This document shows, one piece after another, positions 1 to 7,928 of a stretch of DNA of 37,141 bases. The position numbers and the translations under genes were made by a program. The stretch's first letter is position 1. The number at the start of each line of letters is the position of its first letter. Source of the stretch: CAZWBR01 sp964404205 (GTDB taxonomy: Bacteria > Bacteroidota > Bacteroidia > Bacteroidales > Prolixibacteraceae); contig CAYOJD010000014.1 of NCBI GenBank assembly GCA_964404205.1, positions 1-37,141 on the forward strand. Direction: 5' to 3'. The notes beneath the pieces were generated by a model. It ran no database searches. It saw only the letters and a program-made list of their open reading frames with translations, and was not told where the DNA came from.

Positions 1-271
1 GTTCTTTAATATGTATTGAAGAGGAGATAACATTTATGGGAGATACAAACAAATATCTGTAAGTGAGGCTATTGGAACAAACAAAAAAGAATAAGTGGAG
101 ATTCAGGAATAACAACCCTGTACTGAAAGTTACGACTACTTTTAACCGTCATCAATATACTGAACCGTAATCAAAGGTCACCAGATCAGCAAACATAGAT
201 ATGCGGTCATCACATGGACTTTTAAAAAACAAGGAGCGATAAAAAATGTATGCAATGGGGATGTTATCGAA
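1..271. other. gene-free left edge
   Basis: I see no convincing gene here. A GAGGAG sequence followed by an ATG near base 36 opens only eight codons before a stop. A 62-codon minus-strand frame covers bases 152-340 but runs through the tRNA terminator and into the tRNA. The stretch is AT-rich intergenic DNA downstream of the tRNA terminator. Confidence 0.5.
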
Positions 272-307
272 TAAAAAAGAGAGACCAATAAACTTGTATC
301 TCTCTTT
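272..307 (-). terminator. intrinsic terminator of the tRNA-Val unit
   Basis: On the minus strand a perfect 9-bp stem (AAAGAGAGA at 276-284 against TCTCTCTTT at 299-307) encloses a 14-nt loop and is followed by a T tract (the A run at 273-278 on the plus strand). It starts about 10 nt after the tRNA 3' end, so it fits as the terminator of a monocistronic tRNA transcript. The stem is AT-rich but perfect. Confidence 0.75.
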
Positions 308-316
308 GAATGATTG

Positions 317-391
317 TGGGAACTGATGGGCTCGAACCATCGACCCCCTGCTTGTAAGGCAGGTGCTCTGAACCGACTGAGCTAAGCTCCC
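317..391 (-). tRNA. tRNA-Val (anticodon UAC)
   Basis: The minus strand folds as a complete 75-nt cloverleaf. The acceptor arms are GGGAGCT and AGTTCCC with one G-U pair. The D stem is GCTC/GAGC, the anticodon stem CCTGC/GCAGG with loop CTTACAA, and the T stem GATGG/CCATC around TTCGAGC. The anticodon at positions 34-36 is TAC, which reads GUA valine codons. The discriminator base is A and the CCA end is not encoded (CAA follows). No second tRNA lies beside it. Confidence 0.95.
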
Positions 392-446
392 ATTGTACTT
401 TTTAGGGCTTGTTGTGTTACCGTTGTAACGCCGTTCAAAAGTGCTG

Positions 447-476
447 CAAATATAGGCCTTTTTTTATTCCCTCCAA
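447..476 (-). promoter_or_regulatory. Bacteroidota-type promoter for tRNA-Val
   Basis: Read on the minus strand, TTG (474-476) is followed after exactly 19 bp by TATATTTG (447-454). This is a perfect match to the Bacteroidota housekeeping promoter (-33 TTG, -7 TAnnTTTG). Transcription should start near base 443, leaving a leader of about 50 nt before the tRNA 5' end. It is the best promoter in the window and a useful template for the others. Confidence 0.8.
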
Positions 477-579
477 GGGGTCTGATTATTTTTTTCAACT
501 TTTTTGCCTTTTGTTCGGATAACCGACAAGGCCAGCCAGGCCGAAAAAGCACTAAGCCATTTACTTTCAGCTTCAAGTT

Positions 580-1380
580 CTACTTTAACAGATGTTCGGG
601 GATTTTATCAATTTTCGTCAGGGTCATTTTACGGACGAAGAGTTCGCCGCCTTCCGACTGCAATTGTATCTTTCCTTTGGCCAGCGGCAACATTCTGCCA
701 TTCACCAGTTTCCCTGAATTGTAATTGATCATGTTCACCTTTCCGTTGACCACATGCACGGCTGTTCCGCCGAAGCAGTAAAGTTCGACCACGTTCCACT
801 CGCCTACCGGTTTTTCGTTATCAAGATTTTTGGAACAGATTTTTGAGGCTTGTCCTTCGCCAAACTTCGTCATCCCGCCTTTCGCATCATAAACATAACT
901 TTTGCCATCGGCTGATTTCACGGCAGGAATTTCGAAATAACTGTTTCCCATACAATACGAATCGCCAATATGTTCAGTCCAGAGCTGTAGCTCGTGCGAA
1001 CTCATCCAGATACCCAACCCTTCACCAAAGTTGCCAAAGCTGTGGTAAAGCAGGCCAGAATTACGGCTTTTGGCTACTTTGTCGCCCCATTTGAAAATCA
1101 GTTTGAGATGGTAATTTTCATACTCTTCGCCGGTAGCCAATGCACCATTGATATCGCCCGAGATACGCAACAGGCTTTCACCGTTACGGGTAACCACCGA
1201 GAAGACTTTTTCCGGATCGTTGTTCAGCCCATACCTTTCGCTGTTTTCGTCTTTGGCACCAATATAGGTATCCCAACCATCGAGATTTTTGCCGTTAAAC
1301 AATTCGATGGATTTTTTCTGTGCCATCACCGCACATGTCAGAAGTAAAAAAACTGTAGCAGTTAATGTTAACCGTTTCAT
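580..1380 (-). CDS. exported DUF1080 (3-keto-disaccharide hydrolase-like) protein
   Basis: A 266-residue protein with a cleavable signal peptide (about residues 1-20, cleavage after AVMA). It is followed by one DUF1080 domain filling the rest; the family opening IELFNGKNLDGWD is visible at about 25-37. DUF1080 has a concanavalin/LamG-like jelly-roll fold, and characterised members hydrolyse 3-keto-glycosides. I see no lipobox: the cysteine at 16 lies inside the hydrophobic core and is preceded by Thr. It follows the 82-residue gene on the same strand, but a terminator stands between them, so it probably has its own promoter, which I could not identify. Family assignment is firm; the substrate is unknown. 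Confidence 0.85.
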   Translation of the reverse strand: MKRLTLTATVFLLLTCAVMAQKKSIELFNGKNLDGWDTYIGAKDENSERYGLNNDPEKVFSVVTRNGESLLRISGDINGALATGEEYENYHLKLIFKWGDKVAKSRNSGLLYHSFGNFGEGLGIWMSSHELQLWTEHIGDSYCMGNSYFEIPAVKSADGKSYVYDAKGGMTKFGEGQASKICSKNLDNEKPVGEWNVVELYCFGGTAVHVVNGKVNMINYNSGKLVNGRMLPLAKGKIQLQSEGGELFVRKMTLTKIDKIPEHLLK

Positions 1381-1408
1381 GTAATCAAAATTTTGTACTG
1401 GGTTTGCG

Positions 1409-1441
1409 AAAAAAAGCTGCCCCGTGGATTTCGGAGCAGCT
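1409..1441 (-). terminator. intrinsic terminator after the 82-residue HTH-like gene
   Basis: On the minus strand AGCTGCTCCG pairs with CGGGGCAGCT (10 bp, one G-U) across a 7-nt loop and is followed by seven Ts. It begins 27 nt after the stop codon of the upstream gene and ends before the DUF1080 start, so it separates the two genes. Confidence 0.8.
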
Positions 1442-1467
1442 ATCGGAGTTAAATATTTTTTGGTGAT

Positions 1468-1716
1468 TTAATGGGGATGAAGGATTTCCTGTGCTTTTTC
1501 CAGGATGGTTGTATCGTCCAATAATACGATACCACCATGCGGCCCTTGTTCAATGTGCATCCCAACACTTTTACCGGCCTTGTAATTTGCTCCTCCGAAA
1601 TAATTCCTGACGGTTTCGTCTTCGAGACCTAACTCCTGTGCAATTCGGTGGATAGAACCGTCAGGAAGACTGTCTTTGATTTTTCTGAGCTCTTCAAAAG
1701 TAATCTTTTCGGTCAT
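1468..1716 (-). CDS. small predicted helix-turn-helix protein, unknown function
   Basis: An 82-residue protein without signal peptide or membrane segment. Residues 20-40 (GSIHRIAQELGLEDETVRNYF) read as a helix-turn-helix: a helix, a tight turn at Gly30, and a second helix with the Val/Tyr/Phe pattern of a recognition helix. It then has a Gly-rich turn (GGANYKAG), the segment GPHGGIVLLDD at about 58-68, and a C-terminal helix. This suggests a small cytoplasmic DNA-binding protein. I recognise the type as widespread in Bacteroidota but know no assigned function. It stands alone, with 250 bp upstream and a strong terminator downstream. Confidence 0.7.
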   Translation of the reverse strand: MTEKITFEELRKIKDSLPDGSIHRIAQELGLEDETVRNYFGGANYKAGKSVGMHIEQGPHGGIVLLDDTTILEKAQEILHPH

Positions 1717-1966
1717 AGCATTAGTAATTAATGTGTTAATAAATCATTCTTTTCAATTTTGAGTCCGGCTCTTTACTCCGGTTACGCCTAAAGTAGTATT
1801 TAATCCTATATGTTGTAACCCAATTTTAACAATAAATTAACCTTCATCGGACAAATTTGCAATTATTAACAAATATCAGATTGTGCCCTCGTGTTAAAAA
1901 ATTGATTTTCTGAGCTATACCCAACAGCTGCTTTTCATTGGCTGAAACCTGTTTTACAACATGTAT

Positions 1967-4924
1967 TTAAGGGTGCAATTGGCCCGGCGAGTTTTTAAAC
2001 GATTCGTAAAGGGCCTGCTGAAGTTGTACCCTTAATTTCAGCCGGTTTAAAGCATTGTTTGCACGCGTTGGGTGTACCCTGTTAGTAAAGAAAAGAAAGA
2101 GGATACCGGTTGAAGGATCGGCCCATACAAAGGTCCCGGTAAAACCACTGTGGCCAAAACTGGTGTCGGAAACGAGCGGTGCAGGATAGCTTGTTTCGGG
2201 CGGACTGAGATGATTGCCAATTTTAGGTTTATCGAAACCGTAGCCACGACGGTTGCCCAGTTGCGTGGAGTGACGGCTGGTCCAGTCTTTCACGATGCGC
2301 TCTGCAATGTAACGCTCGCCGCCATACTGTCCGTACTGAAGGTACATCTGCATCAGTTTGGCCACATCGGTTATGGTCCCAAAGAGCCCTGCATTGCCCG
2401 ATATCCCCCCCATTAATGCTGCGCTCTCGTCGTGTACAAAACCTTGCAGCAGTTCGCGGCGAAATTCGTTGTCTTGCTCGGTGGGAACGATTTGGTCGAG
2501 CGGAAAACGGAGATAGGGATTGTAGCCTAATGTCGATGCCCCCAGTGGCTGATAGAATTTCTCGTTCAGAAACGTTTCGTACGATTGTCCAGTCATCCTT
2601 TCAATCATCTTCGGGAAGAGAATAAACCCGAGGTCGGAATAGAGATAACGCCTGCTCTTGGTTAACGGCGAACTTCTGATTTCCGATACGATATAGTCGG
2701 GATACGAACCCACTTCGTAAAGACGGTTAGAAACCCTCAACGGGTATTTTTCAGAAGGGGTTTGCGAAAATAGATTTGGGTCGGGCTGACCGTTGGCATC
2801 AACCGCTTTTTGCCAGAACGAGAGACCCGGTTTAAGCCTTGCCTGGTGTTGCAACAAATCGGCCCATGTGATAGATTGTTTGTTGGAACCTTTCCAGTCG
2901 GGCCACGAAAGGCTGACCGATTCGTTTACCTTGAACTTCTTTTGCTCATTCAGCCACATCAGTGCCGGCAGAGGGCCAAGTATTTTGGTCACCGAAGCCA
3001 GATCGTAAAGATCGTCGGGAGCGACCTCGCGGCTCTTTTCGTAGGTGTGGTAACCGTAGCATTGATGAAAAAAGACTTTCCCGTTTTTGGCAAAGAAAAT
3101 TTCGCATCCGGGAAAGGCCTTTGCGTCAATTCCTATCCGGACTATCTCATCTATTTTTTTTTTGAGCGAGAGCGAATCGACTCCCACCTCTTCAGGTATG
3201 GTAAATTTAAACCGCCCGGTGGTGGCAGCAGTCACACCATCGCCCCGTTTAAATACAGGGGAGATATCGGCAGGCAAACGGCCTTCGGGAGCAAAGGCCC
3301 CGAAGATAAGCTGGGCAGCCAGATCCTGTGTATCGTAATTTTCCTGATAGGCAGCCACCACTGCAACAGCCTTTTCGATATCGGGAAGCGATTTGATGAC
3401 ATACGGGTTGCCAAAAACGACGAAAAGCGATTTGCCGGTACGGGCAATCTTTCCGGCAGCTTCTGTCTGTGCTTTGGTGATTTTAAAGTTCTGCGAAGCC
3501 AGTATCCCCAGGCCATTCACTGAGGCAATCACAAGATTGTAGTTCTTCAGTTGCGCAACCACCTGATCGATGGCGGCAGAAGTGGCATTGTCGCCAATAT
3601 AAAAATGGCGCATCCCGGTATATTGACCCAATGAACGCTGGAACTGGGTCAACGAAGTGCGGCCAATACTGACTACTGCAATTTTTAAGGTATCGATGCG
3701 CTTCAGCGGGACTATCCCATTTGCATTGCCCAATAGCGTCAGGCTGTTTTGATAGCTGTTCCTAATGGTCAACCGATATGATGAATGGTTCAAATCGGCA
3801 TGCAGATTGCGCAAATCGACAGGTTTGTATTGATTTAGCCCCACCCAACGTTTGACCATCAGCACCTTCCGACATTTGCGGTTGATATCCTCAACCGACA
3901 GGACTCCTGATTCGACTGCCTTTTTAATGGCTGCGATGGTTTTGGCAGGGTTGGGAACAAACTCCAGCAAATCGACTCCCGATGAAAGAGCTGCAACTTC
4001 GGGATCGACAATATTCGACAGTCCGGCCATATTCATAGCATCGCTGACAACCAGGCCAGAGAAACCCATCTGGTGCTGCAACAATTCGTTGGTAATTTTG
4101 GGTGAAGCGGTTGCAGCCTTTCCGCTCTCATCGAGGGCCGGCACATTCAAATGGCCGGTCATCATCCCGCCTATTCCCTCATCAATCAACTTTCTGAAGG
4201 GGAATAGTTCCACCGAATCGAGATGTTCGCGCGGATGGTTGATAACCGGCAGGTCGTGATGCGAGTCGCTTTCGGTATCACCATGTCCTGGAAAATGTTT
4301 CGCGGTAGCCAATATTTGTTGCGATTGTAACCCCCGGCTATACCAGGTAGCCTTTTGTGCGACCAGTTGGGGATTATCGCCAAACGACCGGAAGCCGATA
4401 ACCGGATTGGCCGGATTATTGTTGACATCGGCAACAGGGGCAAAATTGATATGGATTCCCAGCCTTTGGCATTGACGACCAATATCGGCACCCATTCGGT
4501 AAATCAGCGAATCGTTCGACATAGCCCCCATCGTCACAGCAAAAGGATATTTTAAAGTACTGTCGAGCCTCATTCCAAGACCATATTCGCCATCAATGGC
4601 TACCACAAGCGGTATTTTTGTACTGGCTTGAAGGGCATTGACCATTCGGGCATCTCTTCCGGGGCCACCCTGCATGGTAATGATACCGCCAATCTTATTC
4701 TCTTTTACAAATTTCAGCAGCTTGGCCCGCTCCGTCGCCCCCTGACCCGAGTAGGCTGCCACCATGATAAGTTGCCCTATCTTTTCATCGAGGGTGAGTG
4801 AATGAAAAATAGAATCAACCCATTGGTCGTTTTGATAAATCAGAAACGGTGGTTGGGAGGTTGTCTGCCCCCCTGATATTAAGGTAGCGAACAGGAGAAG
4901 AGGGAATATGAGGAAATGTTTCAT
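1967..4924 (-). CDS. exported GH3 (NagZ-like) glycosidase fused to a serine beta-lactamase-fold hydrolase
   Basis: A 985-residue exported protein. I placed the start at 4924 because MKHFLIFPLLLFATLISGG is a signal peptide; the frame upstream runs through the N gap. Residues about 33-360 are a GH3 N-domain. KHFPGHGDTESD plus SHHDLP (209-226) carries the NagZ signature with its Asp-x-His dyad (D220, H222), and SDAMNMAGL (294-302) carries the nucleophile D295. Residues 390-560 match a GH3 C-terminal alpha/beta sandwich. Residues 585-985 are a class-C beta-lactamase/PBP-like domain with SVTK (S644, K647), YSD (762-764) and HSGFTG (925-930). Both catalytic sets look intact. NagZ-type enzymes release beta-linked N-acetylglucosamine from muropeptides. 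The serine domain could be a peptidase, esterase or transpeptidase-like hydrolase. The fusion is a known Bacteroidota architecture; the joint substrate is inferred to be peptidoglycan-derived. Confidence 0.9.
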   Translation of the reverse strand: MKHFLIFPLLLFATLISGGQTTSQPPFLIYQNDQWVDSIFHSLTLDEKIGQLIMVAAYSGQGATERAKLLKFVKENKIGGIITMQGGPGRDARMVNALQASTKIPLVVAIDGEYGLGMRLDSTLKYPFAVTMGAMSNDSLIYRMGADIGRQCQRLGIHINFAPVADVNNNPANPVIGFRSFGDNPQLVAQKATWYSRGLQSQQILATAKHFPGHGDTESDSHHDLPVINHPREHLDSVELFPFRKLIDEGIGGMMTGHLNVPALDESGKAATASPKITNELLQHQMGFSGLVVSDAMNMAGLSNIVDPEVAALSSGVDLLEFVPNPAKTIAAIKKAVESGVLSVEDINRKCRKVLMVKRWVGLNQYKPVDLRNLHADLNHSSYRLTIRNSYQNSLTLLGNANGIVPLKRIDTLKIAVVSIGRTSLTQFQRSLGQYTGMRHFYIGDNATSAAIDQVVAQLKNYNLVIASVNGLGILASQNFKITKAQTEAAGKIARTGKSLFVVFGNPYVIKSLPDIEKAVAVVAAYQENYDTQDLAAQLIFGAFAPEGRLPADISPVFKRGDGVTAATTGRFKFTIPEEVGVDSLSLKKKIDEIVRIGIDAKAFPGCEIFFAKNGKVFFHQCYGYHTYEKSREVAPDDLYDLASVTKILGPLPALMWLNEQKKFKVNESVSLSWPDWKGSNKQSITWADLLQHQARLKPGLSFWQKAVDANGQPDPNLFSQTPSEKYPLRVSNRLYEVGSYPDYIVSEIRSSPLTKSRRYLYSDLGFILFPKMIERMTGQSYETFLNEKFYQPLGASTLGYNPYLRFPLDQIVPTEQDNEFRRELLQGFVHDESAALMGGISGNAGLFGTITDVAKLMQMYLQYGQYGGERYIAERIVKDWTSRHSTQLGNRRGYGFDKPKIGNHLSPPETSYPAPLVSDTSFGHSGFTGTFVWADPSTGILFLFFTNRVHPTRANNALNRLKLRVQLQQALYESFKNSPGQLHP

Positions 4925-4978
4925 CGGTTTCAATCGAAATAGTGTACAGTTGCAGTTATTCTCCAAAATTAAGCAAAT

Positions 4979-4988
4979 NNNNNNNNNN
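4979..4988. other. assembly gap (10 Ns)
   Basis: Ten consecutive Ns. The round length suggests a scaffolding placeholder, so the true distance between the flanks is unknown. It lies upstream of the signal-peptide start of the GH3 fusion, so it should not interrupt that coding sequence. Confidence 0.99.
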
Positions 4989-5314
4989 TTGACGGCGGTC
5001 GAGCATCTTATACTAAAATTCGAAAAACGAGACAAGAATATCGCTTTGCGAAAATTCATTATCATTCTGACTTAATGACAATTAACATTTATCTACTTGC
5101 ACTAAAATTCAACCTTAACATTTTGGAGGAAGTTTTATCAGTTGGTCGTAATGATTTCAGAAGGAGATGCCCACAACCGGATAGAACAGTTAACAAACAG
5201 GTTGCCGGATAGCCAAAATAGTTCTTTGTCTGCAACTTATCGATTCTCATTCAGGGGCCGCTGGCGAATTATCAAATTTTGTTAATTATTGTTAATATTA
5301 TTCAGTTTATTTGT

Positions 5315-5322
5315 TACCTTTG
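5315..5322 (+). promoter_or_regulatory. -7 element upstream of the beta-helix lipoprotein
   Basis: TACCTTTG matches TAnnTTTG exactly and would start transcription near 5326, about 46 nt before the ATG. The nearest TTG (5289-5291) is 23 bp upstream, slightly wide of the usual 19-21 bp, so only the -7 element is well supported. Confidence 0.55.
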
Positions 5323-5371
5323 AGGGTATATCATTAGCGGTTGCCGAAATTAATCTTTTAAACCTCTACTA

Positions 5372-6802
5372 ATGAAATGGTTGGTTAAAATATTATTTTT
5401 ATTGTCTACCATCCTGCTCATTGCCGGTTGTGAAAAAGAACGCGACAGTTCAGGTAACGATGCCATTCTGCGTTTTTCGGCCGACACCATTTCATTCGAT
5501 ACCATTTTCACCACCTCCGATGTTCCGGTAAAGATATTACGGGTAGGTAACCCAACCTCCGAATCTTTAAATCTTTCTGAAATCAGGCTTTCGGGCGGCG
5601 ATGCCAGCTATTTTAAACTCAATATCAACGGTCAAACCAGCAATGAACTATTCAATGTGCAAATTCCACCCAACGACAGCATCTATGTTTTTATCGAACT
5701 GAAGCAAAAGCCAGGTATTGGCACTTCGCTGATTGCAGAAGACTCGATTCTGTTCCGATTAAGCAACATTGAACAACGGGTAAAATTATTAGCCATGGGG
5801 CAAAATTTCAGGATGATAAAATCGGAGAAACTGAAAAGCAGCCGCTGGACAAACGATTTGCCTTACTTGGTTTACAACTATGTTTATGTCGACTCCGGAC
5901 AGGTACTGACCATCGATGCCGGTACCCAAATCCATTTTCACACTCACGCCGGACTTTACGTCAAAGGTACACTGATAGTGAACGGCACAGCCGATGAGCC
6001 GGTGGTTTTTAAGGGCGACCGTTCGGGAAACGCAACCGTAGAGCCAACCAACCAGTGGAACGGCATTGTCCTTTTCTCGGGCAGCCGGAACAACAAAATT
6101 GAGCACGCCATCATCAAAAACGGCAATATAGGACTGCAAGTAGGAACAATTGAGCAAGACGGGTACGCCTCGGTTGAACTGAACAATACCCGAATTGAAA
6201 ATATGGGTTGGGCAGGCATATGGGCCATGAAATCAAAAATCACCGCGTCGAACTGTATCATTTCAAATGTTAAGAACTACAATACGGCCCTGCTTCTGGG
6301 GGGCGACTATCAATTTTATCATACCTCTTTTGTCAACTATAACAATGGGGTGACCAATGTACTGCGTGAAACGGAAACGCTGATTGTTTCCAACTATCTG
6401 GCCAGCAGCAAAAGTGGAGCCAAATATGTTGGCGATATGAAACAGGCAATCTTTGGCAACTGTGTTATTGCCGGAAGTCTGAGAAATGAACTAATGGTAG
6501 CAATGGATCCCAAAGGGCAATCGAATTTTTTGTTTGACCATTGCCTGATTCAGATGGCCGATACTGCAAAATTAAAACCTTCAGAGCGATTTGTCGGGAA
6601 CCTTTTGAATGTAAACCCAGGATTTACCAATCCTCGCCGTGGCAACTACGAACCCGATTCGTTATCGGTTATCAGAAACTACGGCAAACAGAGCTATGCT
6701 AAAATGGTCCCGTCAGATATCAGGGATGAAAGCCGTTTAAACGACAAAGCTCCCGACCTCGGCGCCTATGAATGGTTGGATAAGAAAAATCCCAGAAAAT
6801 AG
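5372..6802 (+). CDS. lipoprotein with an Ig-like region and a right-handed beta-helix
   Basis: A 476-residue predicted lipoprotein: a basic, hydrophobic signal ending in the lipobox IAGC (Cys20), followed by an acidic/polar linker. Residues about 30-140 form a beta-rich region resembling Ig-like or choice-of-anchor domains (ISFDTIFTTSD, LRVGNPTSESLNL). Residues about 165-430 show short beta-strand repeats with stacked Asn/Gly turns (ITASNCIISN, IEHAIIKNGN), as in pectate-lyase-like beta-helices. No catalytic residues can be assigned, so it may be a binding or structural surface protein, or a polysaccharide lyase/hydrolase. It is followed closely by the EEP-domain gene (7 nt gap), so the two probably share a transcript. 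Confidence 0.75.
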   Translation: MKWLVKILFLLSTILLIAGCEKERDSSGNDAILRFSADTISFDTIFTTSDVPVKILRVGNPTSESLNLSEIRLSGGDASYFKLNINGQTSNELFNVQIPPNDSIYVFIELKQKPGIGTSLIAEDSILFRLSNIEQRVKLLAMGQNFRMIKSEKLKSSRWTNDLPYLVYNYVYVDSGQVLTIDAGTQIHFHTHAGLYVKGTLIVNGTADEPVVFKGDRSGNATVEPTNQWNGIVLFSGSRNNKIEHAIIKNGNIGLQVGTIEQDGYASVELNNTRIENMGWAGIWAMKSKITASNCIISNVKNYNTALLLGGDYQFYHTSFVNYNNGVTNVLRETETLIVSNYLASSKSGAKYVGDMKQAIFGNCVIAGSLRNELMVAMDPKGQSNFLFDHCLIQMADTAKLKPSERFVGNLLNVNPGFTNPRRGNYEPDSLSVIRNYGKQSYAKMVPSDIRDESRLNDKAPDLGAYEWLDKKNPRK

Positions 6803-6809
6803 GAACCCG

Positions 6810-7838
6810 ATGAAAAGGGTATTAATCATTCTTCTTACAGCATCCCTATTCCCGGTAAAATTTGTCACTGCTCAGACGGCACCAGATACCCTTATCGTTA
6901 CCTTTTACAATGTCGAGAATCTTTTCGACACCCGCGACGAGCCGGGCAAGAATGATGAAGAATTCACACCAACAGGTGAACGACACTGGAACAGCAGGCT
7001 CTTGCACAAAAAGATAGCAGCAATCGACAAAGCCTTACTGGCAGCAGGAAACGACAATTATCCCGACCTGGTTGGACTGGCCGAAGTGGAAAACCTTTGG
7101 GTATTGCAAATGCTGGCGAAAGAAACAGACAGTACTAAAATAAACTATCGCATCATTCATAAAGAATCGCCAGATCCAAGAGGAATTGATGTAGCTATTT
7201 TATATAACCCGGCTAAATTAAAACCGTTGCGTTATACCGTAATACCGGTCAAAACGGGAGGGCCACAAGCAATCGCTTCTCGTGATATTTTGCATTTTAC
7301 GGCAATATTTCGCGACGAAACAATTCACTTTTTTGTAAACCACTGGCCATCGCGCAGCGGAGGATATCTGGAAACTACTGAAAAACGTGATTATGCTGCC
7401 GAAACCCTAAGGCACTACCTCGATTCGTTGCTGGTGAAGGAACCCAATGCCAAACTTTTGCTGATGGGCGATTTCAATGCCACACCTCGCGAACCATGTT
7501 TCAGAGTCACATTGCAGGTTTCGTTAGAAACGCCAACTGACGAAAGTGTGCGGTTAGTCAATTTATCGAAACCGTGGGTTAAGGCAGGCAAGGGAACCAT
7601 TAAAAGCGGAGGCACGTGGGATATCTTTGACCAGTTTATCTGTACTGCCAACCTGCTTGCCAATCATCAAAAAATCCATATTGCAACTAAAAAAACGATT
7701 ATAGTTGAAGCGCCTTTCCTGCTCGAAAACGATTCCAGAAATCTGGGGATGAAACCATTTCGCACCTATCTTGGACCGGCTTATCATGGAGGCACATCCG
7801 ACCACTTGCCTATAACCACCTGTATTGCAATGCCATAA
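6810..7838 (+). CDS. exported endonuclease/exonuclease/phosphatase-family protein
   Basis: A 342-residue protein. I chose the ATG at 6810, just after the preceding stop, because it opens a signal peptide (about 1-21, cleavage after VTA). The EEP fold is clear: FYNVENLFDT (32-41, metal-binding Asn/Glu region), GLAEVEN (about 88-94, catalytic Glu), a central NHWPSRSGG segment, MGDFNATP (Asp/Asn pair) and a C-terminal SDHLP with the catalytic His. The family cleaves phosphodiester or phosphomonoester bonds with Mg2+. Export suggests extracellular or periplasmic nucleic acids, phospholipids or sugar phosphates as substrates; the sequence does not say which. It is probably translated from the transcript of the upstream lipoprotein. 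Confidence 0.85.
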   Translation: MKRVLIILLTASLFPVKFVTAQTAPDTLIVTFYNVENLFDTRDEPGKNDEEFTPTGERHWNSRLLHKKIAAIDKALLAAGNDNYPDLVGLAEVENLWVLQMLAKETDSTKINYRIIHKESPDPRGIDVAILYNPAKLKPLRYTVIPVKTGGPQAIASRDILHFTAIFRDETIHFFVNHWPSRSGGYLETTEKRDYAAETLRHYLDSLLVKEPNAKLLLMGDFNATPREPCFRVTLQVSLETPTDESVRLVNLSKPWVKAGKGTIKSGGTWDIFDQFICTANLLANHQKIHIATKKTIIVEAPFLLENDSRNLGMKPFRTYLGPAYHGGTSDHLPITTCIAMP

Positions 7839-7928
7839 CCCCAACCATCGACATCAATCAACAACTTCGGCTGAATTTCCTATTTTTACCAAAAGTAAAA
7901 TCGGGTACAACCGGCTATTATTGATAAA

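Larger units (their letters stand above)
4925..5371. other. divergent intergenic region containing an assembly gap
   Basis: 447 bp separate the divergent GH3-fusion and beta-helix lipoprotein genes. They hold the 10-N gap, a good plus-strand -7 element and what may be half of a minus-strand -7 element at the gap edge. A 44-codon plus-strand frame (5151-5285) gives a protein I do not recognise and do not call. The region is AT-rich, and I see no strong hairpin or repeat. Confidence 0.6.

Noticed and set aside
152..340. 62-codon minus-strand frame at the left edge
   Set aside because: It overlaps the tRNA 3' part and its terminator and has no recognisable protein features.
508..545. GGCC-rich short inverted repeat downstream of the DUF1080 gene
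   Set aside because: The stem is only about 4 bp and lacks a T tract in the right position, so I did not call a terminator.
382..576. 64-codon minus-strand frame upstream of the tRNA
   Set aside because: It runs over the tRNA promoter and into the tRNA itself; not plausible as a gene.
2810..3523. 237-codon plus-strand frame opposite the GH3 fusion
   Set aside because: It is antisense to a gene with clear domains, and its translation shows no signal, motif or domain; a shadow frame.
5151..5285. 44-codon plus-strand frame in the divergent region near the N gap
   Set aside because: No recognised family, no promoter or convincing ribosome site directly upstream, and it ends just before the lipoprotein promoter. 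Possible but unsupported.
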